This document shows, piece by piece, positions 25,669-33,154 of a stretch of DNA of 48,215 bases. Position 1 is the stretch's first letter, and every line of letters begins with the position of its first letter. Source of the stretch: CAZGKX01 sp964525945. Lineage in GTDB: Bacteria; Pseudomonadota; Gammaproteobacteria; Legionellales; Legionellaceae. The notes under the pieces were generated by a model. That model saw nothing but the letters and a program-made list of their open reading frames with translations, was not told the origin of the DNA and ran no database searches. A program made the position numbers and the translations under genes. Location: positions 1 through 48,215 of the forward strand of contig CAZGKX010000013.1 of NCBI GenBank assembly GCA_964525945.1, in the 5' to 3' direction.

Positions 25669-26535
25669 TTAACTCAGTGCCGTTCGCACGGAATCAATTT
25701 TTTTTACATTTTTATAAGAAATACGGTTTAATAAATCTGCTAACCTACAACCCGCCAGGACAATGCGCTGTTCGGAGGTATCTCGCACCACCTGATGATA
25801 CAACGTGTCAGGCGTTGCACTGGGGGGCAGATTGTAGGCTTTTTGCAAAGCAAGCATGTGCGATTCTTCAGCCCAATGTTGAGGCGTTTTATCGAGTGAG
25901 CGCCAATCGCATGGCCAACGTTGGGCGAGCGCTTTCGCCATTCGTCTTATTTTACCAGGACGTTTATAGGCTTTGCTTAATAGCAATCCTCCGCCTCTGT
26001 CCCAATAGGAATGAAGATTATTAGCCACTTTGTTTTTACCTAGCCGTAATAAATTACCACCATGATCACCCGCAGGGAATTGTTGACTGTAATTGGAGAT
26101 GGTGTGCAAAGGTTGGTGCACATCCCCGACTACATGCAATAAAATTCGCAGCGCAATCCCTTTTTCAATATCAGTTGCATTGGGATTTAGCAGCCAAAAA
26201 GTCGCCATGTTGATCGCCCAAACGGCATTGACTTCGTTCGCTTTTACGAGCGGAGAGTCGTCCGATGAAAAAGGAATATCAATGTAATGAAAAGAGCGAA
26301 TCGATGCCAATTCACTGCGGTACAAATGATCCAGCCAAACCGCTGCTGTAGGAAAACTCTCAGGATGGCCGTGCACTTGCCGATGGTTGTATTTTTTAAA
26401 CATTTCTTTTGCATCGACCGTGAGGTGCTCATAAGCAATTTGTGCAATCAATCGATGTCCAATGGCGTTCCAGCTGAACAACGGTGTGGAGAGGCTAAAG
26501 CAGAGCAAACTGATGATCCATCGTGTTTTATGCAT
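25669..26535 (-). CDS. Secreted S1/P1-type nuclease
   Basis: S1/P1 nucleases are zinc enzymes that cut single-stranded nucleic acid outside the cytoplasm. The start MHKTRWIISLLCFSLSTPLFS (26535, 288 residues) gives a signal peptide cleaved before Trp22. In this family the mature N-terminal Trp itself binds zinc, and here it is followed by NAIGHRLIAQIA as expected. Other metal-binding segments are AVWLDHLYR, FHYIDIPFS, LLHVVGDVHQPLHT and GDHGGN, together providing His and Asp ligands. The frame extends to 26580, but that would bury the signal peptide. It occupies the position directly after tolB where pal would usually lie. Confidence 0.92.
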   Translation of the reverse strand: MHKTRWIISLLCFSLSTPLFSWNAIGHRLIAQIAYEHLTVDAKEMFKKYNHRQVHGHPESFPTAAVWLDHLYRSELASIRSFHYIDIPFSSDDSPLVKANEVNAVWAINMATFWLLNPNATDIEKGIALRILLHVVGDVHQPLHTISNYSQQFPAGDHGGNLLRLGKNKVANNLHSYWDRGGGLLLSKAYKRPGKIRRMAKALAQRWPCDWRSLDKTPQHWAEESHMLALQKAYNLPPSATPDTLYHQVVRDTSEQRIVLAGCRLADLLNRISYKNVKKIDSVRTALS

Positions 26536-26622
26536 TGCAATCCATTCGATTAAATAAAGCGGAAATTTTCTGTTTGCCAAAATTTCCGCTCCTTGACAGT
26601 CGCAGCTCTGATCGTGTCGTTA

Positions 26623-27885
26623 TTATCCTAAATACGGTGACCACGCAGGTTCTTGCACATCACCATCTCTTGATGGTAAACGCATCTTTATGCGTCCATC
26701 CAAGGAGACAATGGCCAATACACCTTTATCTTGGTAGTGCGTCGCGTATAAAATCAATCGGCCGTTGGGTGACACAGTAGGAGATTCGTCCATTTGCGAA
26801 TCGGTCAATGGCGTAATACGACCACTCGCCACATTCTGCACACCAATGTTAAATTGTCGATCCTCACGGTGCAACATGACGATGTTTTGCTGATTCGGAG
26901 TGTAAGAGGCGCGTGCGTTGTAGTTACCGTCATAGCTTACCCGCGCCACTGAACCGTCAGCCACGGATAAACGGTAAATTTGTGGCGAACCACCTCGGCC
27001 CGATGTGAATAAAATAGAGCGGCCATCCGGTGCAAAACGTGGTTCCGTATCGATAGCACCACCAAACGTGAGTTGCTTCATTGCACCGCTGGAGAGATCA
27101 ACGCTGTAAATTTTAGGGCTTCCACCTTTGGACAAAACAACAGCCAGTTGACGCCCATCAGGCGACCAAGACGGTGCGCCATTAATCCCCGGGAAATCCG
27201 TTAGCAATCGCCGTTGCCCTGACGCCACACTGACATTAAAAATTTGTGCACGCTTTTTTTCAAACGAAACATAAGCAATTTGCTTGCCATCAGGAGACCA
27301 GGTGGGTGACATAATAGGCTCTGACGAAACCAACAAACTGCGAGGATTGCTGCTGTCTGCATCCGCGACTTCCAATGAATATTGCGTTTTTCCTGGGCTG
27401 CGACGCACAAGAATATAGGCAATGCGTGTCGAAAAAATTCCACGTTCCCCAGTGAGTTTTTCATAAACTTCATCACTGATATGGTGCGCCAATGATCGGA
27501 GTTGATTGTCATTGATTTGGTAGCTCTTTGACAACAACAAGCGCCCTTGTGCTGCGGCATCTAGGAGTTCATAGCTCACTTCAAGGCGATCACCGCCTAA
27601 TCGATTAATTTTCCCCGTTAAAACACTGTCCGCACCCGCCCGTTGCCAATACCCCACACCCGGATTTTCCAACCCCTGGCTGCCTGCAATAATTTTAAAT
27701 TGGCCAGATAAACGCAAGTCATTATCAATGACACCCACTAAATTTTGTGCCTGACTGCTGCCACCAAATGCATCAATACCAATCGGTAATGCCGCGTTAA
27801 TGCCTTGGGTTAACTCCAGATCCAACGCTGCAGACGCTCCGGTCATCAGCAGCAAACACGCTGCAATAAAAAATTTCATACCCAT
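26623..27885 (-). CDS. tolB: Tol-Pal system beta-propeller protein TolB
   Basis: TolB is the periplasmic partner of Pal and of the TolA C-terminal domain in outer-membrane constriction at division. It has 420 residues. A signal peptide (MKFFIAACLLLMTGASA) is followed by an N-terminal domain and a six-bladed propeller whose blades repeat the SPDGKQIAYVS, SPDGRQLAVV, APDGRSILFTS and SPNGRLILYAT pattern. The ATG at 27885 overlaps the tolA stop (TAATG); an ATG at 27879 is also possible. The gene is the last of ybgC-tolQ-tolR-tolA-tolB, and no pal or cpoB (ybgF) follows. Confidence 0.96.
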   Translation of the reverse strand: MGMKFFIAACLLLMTGASAALDLELTQGINAALPIGIDAFGGSSQAQNLVGVIDNDLRLSGQFKIIAGSQGLENPGVGYWQRAGADSVLTGKINRLGGDRLEVSYELLDAAAQGRLLLSKSYQINDNQLRSLAHHISDEVYEKLTGERGIFSTRIAYILVRRSPGKTQYSLEVADADSSNPRSLLVSSEPIMSPTWSPDGKQIAYVSFEKKRAQIFNVSVASGQRRLLTDFPGINGAPSWSPDGRQLAVVLSKGGSPKIYSVDLSSGAMKQLTFGGAIDTEPRFAPDGRSILFTSGRGGSPQIYRLSVADGSVARVSYDGNYNARASYTPNQQNIVMLHREDRQFNIGVQNVASGRITPLTDSQMDESPTVSPNGRLILYATHYQDKGVLAIVSLDGRIKMRLPSRDGDVQEPAWSPYLG

Positions 27886-28835
27886 TACCCCCTAGCGTTT
27901 ACTGGTCGGACGGTTAAACTAATGTCTCGAAATAAATTAAATGTGGTCGCATCTGTTGGTACAGGCAACGGAGACGCTTTGTAAATTGCTGCTTGCGCCG
28001 ATCGATCCAAAATGGCATCGCCGCTGCTACGCATCAGACTCACTTCCAGCACCGCACCATTGGGCGCTAAACGAATTCGAAATTGGCTGGACATGTTGCT
28101 GTCCGCATTTTCCGGCAAGATCCATTGACGGCTAATAGCATTAATAATCAATGCCTTGTACTTATCAACCTCACCCGCAATTTTAGCATTTTTTGCAGCA
28201 TCCGCTGCCGCTTGCTGAGCAGCTGCTTGTTGTTTTTGCGCCAATTCTGCCTTGGCTTTTTCAGCACGAGCTTGTTCTGCCCGCGCTTGTTCTTCGGCTT
28301 TTTTCTTGGTTAATTCCGCTAACTTTTGTGCCTCCAACTGCTGTTGTTTTTGCAATTGCACTTGCTGCTGTTTCATTTCAGCAAGGTGTTTTTCTTGCTC
28401 TATTTTTTGTTGTGCCAATTGTTTTAAATGTTGTTGCTCTTCCTGCATTTGTTTTTGCCGGGCAATGGCCAGCTTGGCCGCTTCATTTTTTATTTTTTCT
28501 AAGCGTTGCTGCTCTGCAATACGTTGCTGTTTCGCCATTTCCGCTTGCTGCGCCAAAGCTTTCTGCCGATTCACTTCGGCTTGTTGTTGATGAAGACGCT
28601 CTTGTTTTAATTGATTAACCGCTTTCATCACTTCTTGACTGTCCACACTAACAGCTTTCACCGCTTGATTTTGCTGCGGTGCCACTTCCGCCTGAATTTG
28701 ATTGCCTTCATTTTTTACTTCTGGCGTCAGCACTGGACGAGCACTGGAATGATCAGACAATAACAACACCACAATGGAAAGGTGGAGGGCAATGGCTCCA
28801 ACAAATGCCGTTTTATAGCTACGTGAGAGCATCAT
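27885..28835 (-). CDS. tolA: Tol-Pal system envelope-spanning protein TolA
   Basis: TolA is anchored in the inner membrane by one N-terminal helix (AFVGAIALHLSIVVLLLSD, about 10-28). It spans the periplasm with a long Ala/Gln/Glu/Lys-rich coiled coil (about 65-215, blocks such as QQRLEKIKNEAAKLA) and ends in a small domain (about 225-316, INAISRQWILPENADSNM) that contacts TolB and Pal. At 316 residues it is shorter than E. coli TolA (421), mainly in the coiled coil. Antisense open frames here are shadows of the low-complexity region. It overlaps tolR by 4 bases. Confidence 0.93.
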   Translation of the reverse strand: MMLSRSYKTAFVGAIALHLSIVVLLLSDHSSARPVLTPEVKNEGNQIQAEVAPQQNQAVKAVSVDSQEVMKAVNQLKQERLHQQQAEVNRQKALAQQAEMAKQQRIAEQQRLEKIKNEAAKLAIARQKQMQEEQQHLKQLAQQKIEQEKHLAEMKQQQVQLQKQQQLEAQKLAELTKKKAEEQARAEQARAEKAKAELAQKQQAAAQQAAADAAKNAKIAGEVDKYKALIINAISRQWILPENADSNMSSQFRIRLAPNGAVLEVSLMRSSGDAILDRSAQAAIYKASPLPVPTDATTFNLFRDISLTVRPVNARG

Positions 28836-29290
28836 CCTCGATTCTCCTCAGCGTTGTCAGCAGAATCCGTCAAAAGACCCACTTGCTCAGCACCCGCTTG
28901 TTTGAGTAAACTCATGGCCGCGACCACTTTGCCATAAGGCACGCCTTGATCGCCTTTCACCAATACATTGAGGGCTTGTTTGGATTGACGTGCTAATTCT
29001 AATTCGGCGGCGACCCGCACCACGAGTGGCTGTGCAGCCATGGGTAACTCAGGCGTAGCACTGATGTTTAAAAAGAAATCGCCGTCACGATTGACAGAGA
29101 CAATGATGGGCTCTCTATCGGCCGCTTTTAAGGATGCGCTGGCGGCTTTCGGTAAATCCACGGTCACCCCTTGGGTTAAAATGGGGGCCGTTATCATAAA
29201 AATCACCAATAATACCAACATCACATCGATATAGGGCACGACATTTATTTCTGCAATTGGGCTTTTGCGTGGCGTTTTTTTTCTAAGCAT
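28832..29290 (-). CDS. tolR: Tol-Pal system motor protein TolR
   Basis: TolR belongs to the ExbD/TolR family and forms the proton-driven stator with TolQ. It has 152 residues. The N-terminal AEINVVPYIDVMLVLLVIFMIT helix carries the membrane Asp needed for proton flow, and the periplasmic domain follows (ALNVLVKGDQGVPYGKVVAAM). The C-terminus is slightly longer than usual. The stop overlaps the tolA start by 4 bases, and tolQ ends 4 bases before its start. Confidence 0.95.
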   Translation of the reverse strand: MLRKKTPRKSPIAEINVVPYIDVMLVLLVIFMITAPILTQGVTVDLPKAASASLKAADREPIIVSVNRDGDFFLNISATPELPMAAQPLVVRVAAELELARQSKQALNVLVKGDQGVPYGKVVAAMSLLKQAGAEQVGLLTDSADNAEENRG

Positions 29291-29294
29291 TCAA

Positions 29295-29960
29295 TTATCC
29301 CCTAACCGTTTGTTCTTCGATCAAGGCCACTAACTCTTCTTGAAACAAGTCATAACGATTCAACAACGCATTTGCACGGGTGCTGTAGCGGTTATAGGCA
29401 ATAACAGCGGGAATAGCAGTAAACAACCCCAGAGCCGTTGCCACCAAAGCCTCTGATATACCAGGTGCCACCATTGCAATAGTGGCTTGTTGCGCTTGGC
29501 CTAATGCTTGGAATGACGTCATAATCCCCCAGACCGTCCCAAACAATCCAACATACGGGGCTAATGATCCCACGGAAGCAAATAAAGGCAAATGCTGCTC
29601 CAAATGTTCCGCTTCTTTTGAATGGCTGATTTGCATCACGCGTTGTATCGGCTCAAGTACCAAAGGGCCATGGCCACGGGTGCGCATGAATTCTTTAAAA
29701 CCGGCATGAAAAATCGCCGCCAAACCATGCCGATCTTCCACGTTGCTATCGACATCGGCGTACAATTTACTAAGATCCGTGCTGCCCCAAAAACGCCGAT
29801 TGAATGCGTCGTAATTTTGTTTTTTTTGTTTAAAAAACCAAGCCCTTTGTATAATCAAAGTCCACGACACCACGGATGCTGCCAATAGCAACATCATGAC
29901 CATTTTTACAACAAAACCAGCTTGTAAAAAATACCCTAATACACTGGCATGACTACCCAT
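29295..29960 (-). CDS. tolQ: Tol-Pal system motor protein TolQ
   Basis: TolQ is the three-helix inner-membrane stator of the ExbB/TolQ/MotA family. The ATG at 29960 (222 residues, MGSHASVLGYFLQAGFVVK) is preferred over 29984 because GGAGGAAG lies just upstream and the family start matches. Conserved features are VGSLAPYVGLFGTVWGIMTSFQALG and the polar helix ALVATALGLFTAIPAVIAYN, which line the proton path. Its start overlaps the 3' end of ybgC by 8 bases. Confidence 0.95.
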   Translation of the reverse strand: MGSHASVLGYFLQAGFVVKMVMMLLLAASVVSWTLIIQRAWFFKQKKQNYDAFNRRFWGSTDLSKLYADVDSNVEDRHGLAAIFHAGFKEFMRTRGHGPLVLEPIQRVMQISHSKEAEHLEQHLPLFASVGSLAPYVGLFGTVWGIMTSFQALGQAQQATIAMVAPGISEALVATALGLFTAIPAVIAYNRYSTRANALLNRYDLFQEELVALIEEQTVRG

Positions 29961-30369
29961 GTTCACTTCCTCCAATATCGACAAATGGTATACTTGATAA
30001 CCGTTTTGGTTTTAAATGTTGGTCAACACACACGACTTCAACGTCTGCTTCACTTAATAAGTTGCCTGCCTGATTATGCATTGTTTGCTTAAACATTAAA
30101 CTGCATGCACGTTTTCCCTGAAGATGCGTGGTGATGGTTAATAAATCGTCTAATCGCGCTGGGTATATATAGCGAATATGTATATCGTAAATTGCAAAAT
30201 GTGTACCATATATTGCCATCGTATTCAAAGAAAATCCACTATTTCGCAGCATCTCGGTGCGCGAACGTTCAAAAAAACATAAAAAATTGGCATGATAGAC
30301 AACACCCATTTGATCAGTGTCTTCAAAATAAACACGGTACTGAGCAACATGGCTCTTACTTATTTCCAT
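29953..30369 (-). CDS. ybgC: Acyl-CoA thioesterase YbgC (tol-pal associated)
   Basis: YbgC is a small hotdog-fold thioesterase encoded at the head of tol-pal clusters. It has 138 residues. The catalytic segment YFEDTDQMGVVYHANFLCFFE has the conserved Asp and the VVYHANF pattern. The rest (RYIYPARLDDLLTITTHL) matches the hotdog core. It begins 4 bases after the end of the broken ruvB, in the classic ruvB-ybgC-tolQ order. Confidence 0.95.
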   Translation of the reverse strand: MEISKSHVAQYRVYFEDTDQMGVVYHANFLCFFERSRTEMLRNSGFSLNTMAIYGTHFAIYDIHIRYIYPARLDDLLTITTHLQGKRACSLMFKQTMHNQAGNLLSEADVEVVCVDQHLKPKRLSSIPFVDIGGSEHG

Positions 30370-30373
30370 AACG

Positions 30374-31337
30374 TTATGGGTTCTCCAACACCGGCAGTCC
30401 GAAATGTTGATAAGCCAGGGAGGTCGCCATGCGACCCCTGGCTGTTCTCACCAAAAATCCTTGCTGAATGAGGTAAGGCTCTAACACGTCTTCAATGGTG
30501 CCTTTTTCCTCACCGATTGCTGCTGCAACGCTATCAAGACCTACGGGACCGCCCGCAAAACGTTCAATAATAGCCAGCAATTTCCAAGGCAAGCCGGGCA
30601 ATCTCATCGGTAATGATGCCATTGCCTTTGATTTCAGCGTAATCCCGCACGCGCCGCAACAAACGGTTGGCAATGCGTGGCGTGCCTCGAGAGCGGACCG
30701 CAATTTCTTTAGCGCCTTGTGGCTCGGTTTTAACCTGCAATAATCGAGCTGATCGTTGTGCAATATGGGTTAAATCATCCACAGAATAAAATTCTAAACG
30801 CTGCACAATTCCAAAACGATCACGCAATGGCGACGTCAAAGCCCCGGCTCTGGTGGTTGCGCCAATCAACGTAAACGGCGGCAATTCCAATTTAATTGAA
30901 CGTGCCGCAGGCCACTAGCCAATCATAATATCAAGTTTGTACTCTTCCATGGCGGGGTAAAAAATTTCTTCAATCACAGGGCTAAGGCGATGAATTTCAT
31001 CAATAAATAAAACATCATTGGCCTGTAAATTGGTCAATATAGCAGCAATATCCCCTGCCCGTTCCAACACTGGCCCGGAGGTTTGACGAAGATTCACCCC
31101 CATTTCATGGGCGACAATGTTGGCTAAAGTCGTTTTTCCCAAACCAGGAGGGCCAAAAATGAGAACGTGATCAAGCGGTTCTTGCCGTTTGATGGCTGCA
31201 TCGATAAAAATTCGCATTTGTGAGCGTACTTCGTTCTGACCGATGTATTCGTCAAGCTGTAGCGGACGGATGGCGCGATCGAACACATCTTCTGGTGAAA
31301 TAGGTTGTACACTGATGATACGATCGCTTTCTAGCAT
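30374..31337 (-). pseudogene. ruvB: Holliday junction helicase RuvB, disrupted by an in-frame stop and a frameshifting deletion
   Basis: RuvB is the hexameric motor of Holliday-junction branch migration. Three blocks are recognisable. Residues 1-140 (31337 down to 30918) contain the Walker A FGPPGLGKTT and Walker B LFIDEIHRLSP, up to KLDIMIG. A TAG at 30915-30917 then replaces the conserved Glu of the expected EGPAARSIKLELPP, and the next codon is Trp instead of Gly. The same frame continues through TLIGATTRAG to EIARLAL. At about 30568-30585 the frame shifts and roughly 13-15 conserved residues are missing before LLAIIERFAGGPVGLD, which then runs to the end (EPYLIQQGFLVRTARGRMAT). Two independent lesions make a functional protein unlikely unless the assembly is wrong. 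ruvA and ruvC, usually upstream, are absent here. Confidence 0.9.
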
Positions 31338-31401
31338 GGCAATGACTGGGGTATTTAAAAATTATTTCATTTTAGCATAGGTTATACTAACGCCCAATGG
31401 C

Positions 31402-31431
31402 GCTTCGTTAATTAAATTTATGCAACGAAGC
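31402..31431. repeat. Short inverted repeat after prfC (GCTTCGTT...AACGAAGC)
   Basis: Eight-base perfect arms at 31402-31409 and 31424-31431 flank a 14-base AT-rich loop. It lies between the prfC stop and the ruvB remnant start, so it may be a weak transcript-end structure for prfC. No T-run is present. Confidence 0.4.
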
Positions 31432-31439
31432 ATAGGGCA

Positions 31440-33020
31440 TCAATGATCACGCGTGGATGAAAATTGTATTTTAGGGTAGCGCTCTTCAGCCATGGTCAAA
31501 TTAACGCGGGTGGGTGCAAGGTACATCAATGCATCGCCGCCATCCAGCGCCAAATTATCAAACGCTTTGAGTTTAAATTCAGCCATTGCTTTTTCATCGT
31601 CCGAATACACCCAACGCGCGCAACTCACGCTCACACCTTCATACACGCAATCCACTTTGTATTCATGTTTTAGTCGATGCGCAACCACGTCAAATTGCAA
31701 CACCCCGACCGCCCCTAAAATCAACTGATTGCTGTTCAATGGTCGAAAAACTTGCGTCGCTCCCTCTTCAGACAATTCAATCAAACCCTTCACCAAGGCT
31801 TTGCTTTTTAATGGATCTTTAAGCCGAACCAAGCGAAACAATTCCGGTGCAAAATTAGGAATGCCGGTGAATTTTAAACGTTCGCCTTGTGTAAAGGTAT
31901 CGCCTATACGAATTGTGCCATGGTTATGCAAACCAATAATGTCACCTGCCATCGCTATGTCAGCCGCGGAACGATCACCGGCCATAAAGGTCAGGGCATT
32001 TGAAATTTGAATGTCTTTATTGAGGCGCAAATGATTTAATTTCATACCTTTATGAAACGTTCCAGAACAAATCCTTAAAAACGCGATGCGATCACGATGC
32101 TTCGGATCCATGTTGGCTTGAATTTTAAACACAAAGCCTGTAAACGCCTCTTCATTGGCGACAACCACGCGCTCCAATGCCTGCCGTGAACCCGGGCCTG
32201 GCGCATATTGGGCAAAATCATCCAACAATTCTTTAATCCCAAAATTATTGATGGCTGAACCAAAATAAACCGGCGTCATCTTCCCGGATAAATAATCCGG
32301 TAAATTAAAGGCGTGGGAAGCCCCTTTGACCAATTCAATTTCCGTGCGCAACTCATTGGCGGCGGTGCCTAGCAATTGATCCAATTCGGGATTGCCCAAA
32401 CCTTTAATTTGCAAAGCCTCTTGCTTTTGAGCGTTTTTACCTGATTGATAAAGATAAACAACATCCTGGTAGAGGTGGTAAATGCCTTTGAACCGCTTGC
32501 CCATACCCACGGGCCATGTGATTGGGGCACATTGAATGCCCAACACCGTTTCCACCTCATCCAATAAATCAATGGGTTCACGCCCTTCGCGATCCAATTT
32601 GTTAATAAAAGTCATGATAGGCGTATCACGAAGGCGGCAAACCTCCATGAGTTTGACGGTACGTTCTTCAACGCCCTTTGCCACGTCAATCACCATCAAA
32701 GCAGAATCAACGGCAGTTAATGTTCGATAGGTGTCTTCTGAGAAATCTTCATGGCCCGGCGTATCCAGCAAGTTCATAACGTGGTTGTTATGGACAAACT
32801 GCATCACAGAGGTGGTGATGGAAATACCTCGTTCTTTTTCCATTTCCATCCAATCTGAAGTGGCATGACGCGTGGCTTTTCTGCCTTTGACGGTACCGGC
32901 TAATTGAATAGCACCCCCGAATAACAATAATTTTTCAGTCACGGTTGTTTTGCCCGCATCTGGATGCGAAATAATAGCAAACGTACGTCGTGTGTTAAAA
33001 TTTTGGTAAAAATCAGACAT
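31440..33020 (-). CDS. prfC: Peptide chain release factor 3
   Basis: RF3 is the translational GTPase that recycles RF1 and RF2 after peptide release. From the ATG at 33020 (MSDFYQNFNTRRTFAIISHPDAGKTT) it has 526 residues (E. coli 529), and the 19 extra codons of the longer frame are not family-like. GTPase motifs are present: SHPDAGKTT (G1), RGISITTSVMQF (G2 region), LLDTPGHEDFSEDT (G3), TFINKLDREGR (G4). These are followed by domain II and the C-terminal domain ending ERYPKIQFSSTRDH. It occupies the space just upstream of the ruvB remnant. Confidence 0.96.
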   Translation of the reverse strand: MSDFYQNFNTRRTFAIISHPDAGKTTVTEKLLLFGGAIQLAGTVKGRKATRHATSDWMEMEKERGISITTSVMQFVHNNHVMNLLDTPGHEDFSEDTYRTLTAVDSALMVIDVAKGVEERTVKLMEVCRLRDTPIMTFINKLDREGREPIDLLDEVETVLGIQCAPITWPVGMGKRFKGIYHLYQDVVYLYQSGKNAQKQEALQIKGLGNPELDQLLGTAANELRTEIELVKGASHAFNLPDYLSGKMTPVYFGSAINNFGIKELLDDFAQYAPGPGSRQALERVVVANEEAFTGFVFKIQANMDPKHRDRIAFLRICSGTFHKGMKLNHLRLNKDIQISNALTFMAGDRSAADIAMAGDIIGLHNHGTIRIGDTFTQGERLKFTGIPNFAPELFRLVRLKDPLKSKALVKGLIELSEEGATQVFRPLNSNQLILGAVGVLQFDVVAHRLKHEYKVDCVYEGVSVSCARWVYSDDEKAMAEFKLKAFDNLALDGGDALMYLAPTRVNLTMAEERYPKIQFSSTRDH

Positions 33021-33111
33021 AAATAACCACCCAGGCAAGAATGCCGTTATTTTAAGCCAAATATGACCAACGTACAATTTATGTAAATTTTTGGTTACAA
33101 ACTTTAGCGTT

Positions 33112-33142
33112 TAGTTTATAATATCTGTATTATTTTAAACTA
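33112..33142 (+). promoter_or_regulatory. Imperfect palindrome containing a TATAAT -10 box upstream of the 1185-residue gene
   Basis: Outer arms TAGTTTA (33112-33118) and TAAACTA (33136-33142) and inner arms TAATA (33119-33123) and TATTA (33128-33132) form a nested palindrome with a three-base asymmetry around a TCTG centre. A perfect TATAAT (33117-33122) lies inside it, with TTGGTTACAA at 33091-33100 as a poor -35 region. The ATG follows at 33155. A repressor bound here would cover the -10 box. Operator function is inferred. Confidence 0.5.
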
Positions 33143-33154
33143 CACTGGTTAATT

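Noticed and set aside
28193..28618. Long plus-strand frames opposite tolA (up to 141 codons, Cys- or Leu/Val-rich)
   Set aside because: They are antisense products of the Ala/Gln/Lys-rich coiled-coil codons of tolA, with no ribosome site and no protein-like composition.
33078..33100. CpxR-like GTAAA repeat upstream of the 1185-residue gene
   Set aside because: There is one GTAAA followed by GGTTAC, not a second direct GTAAA, so the match is too weak to call.
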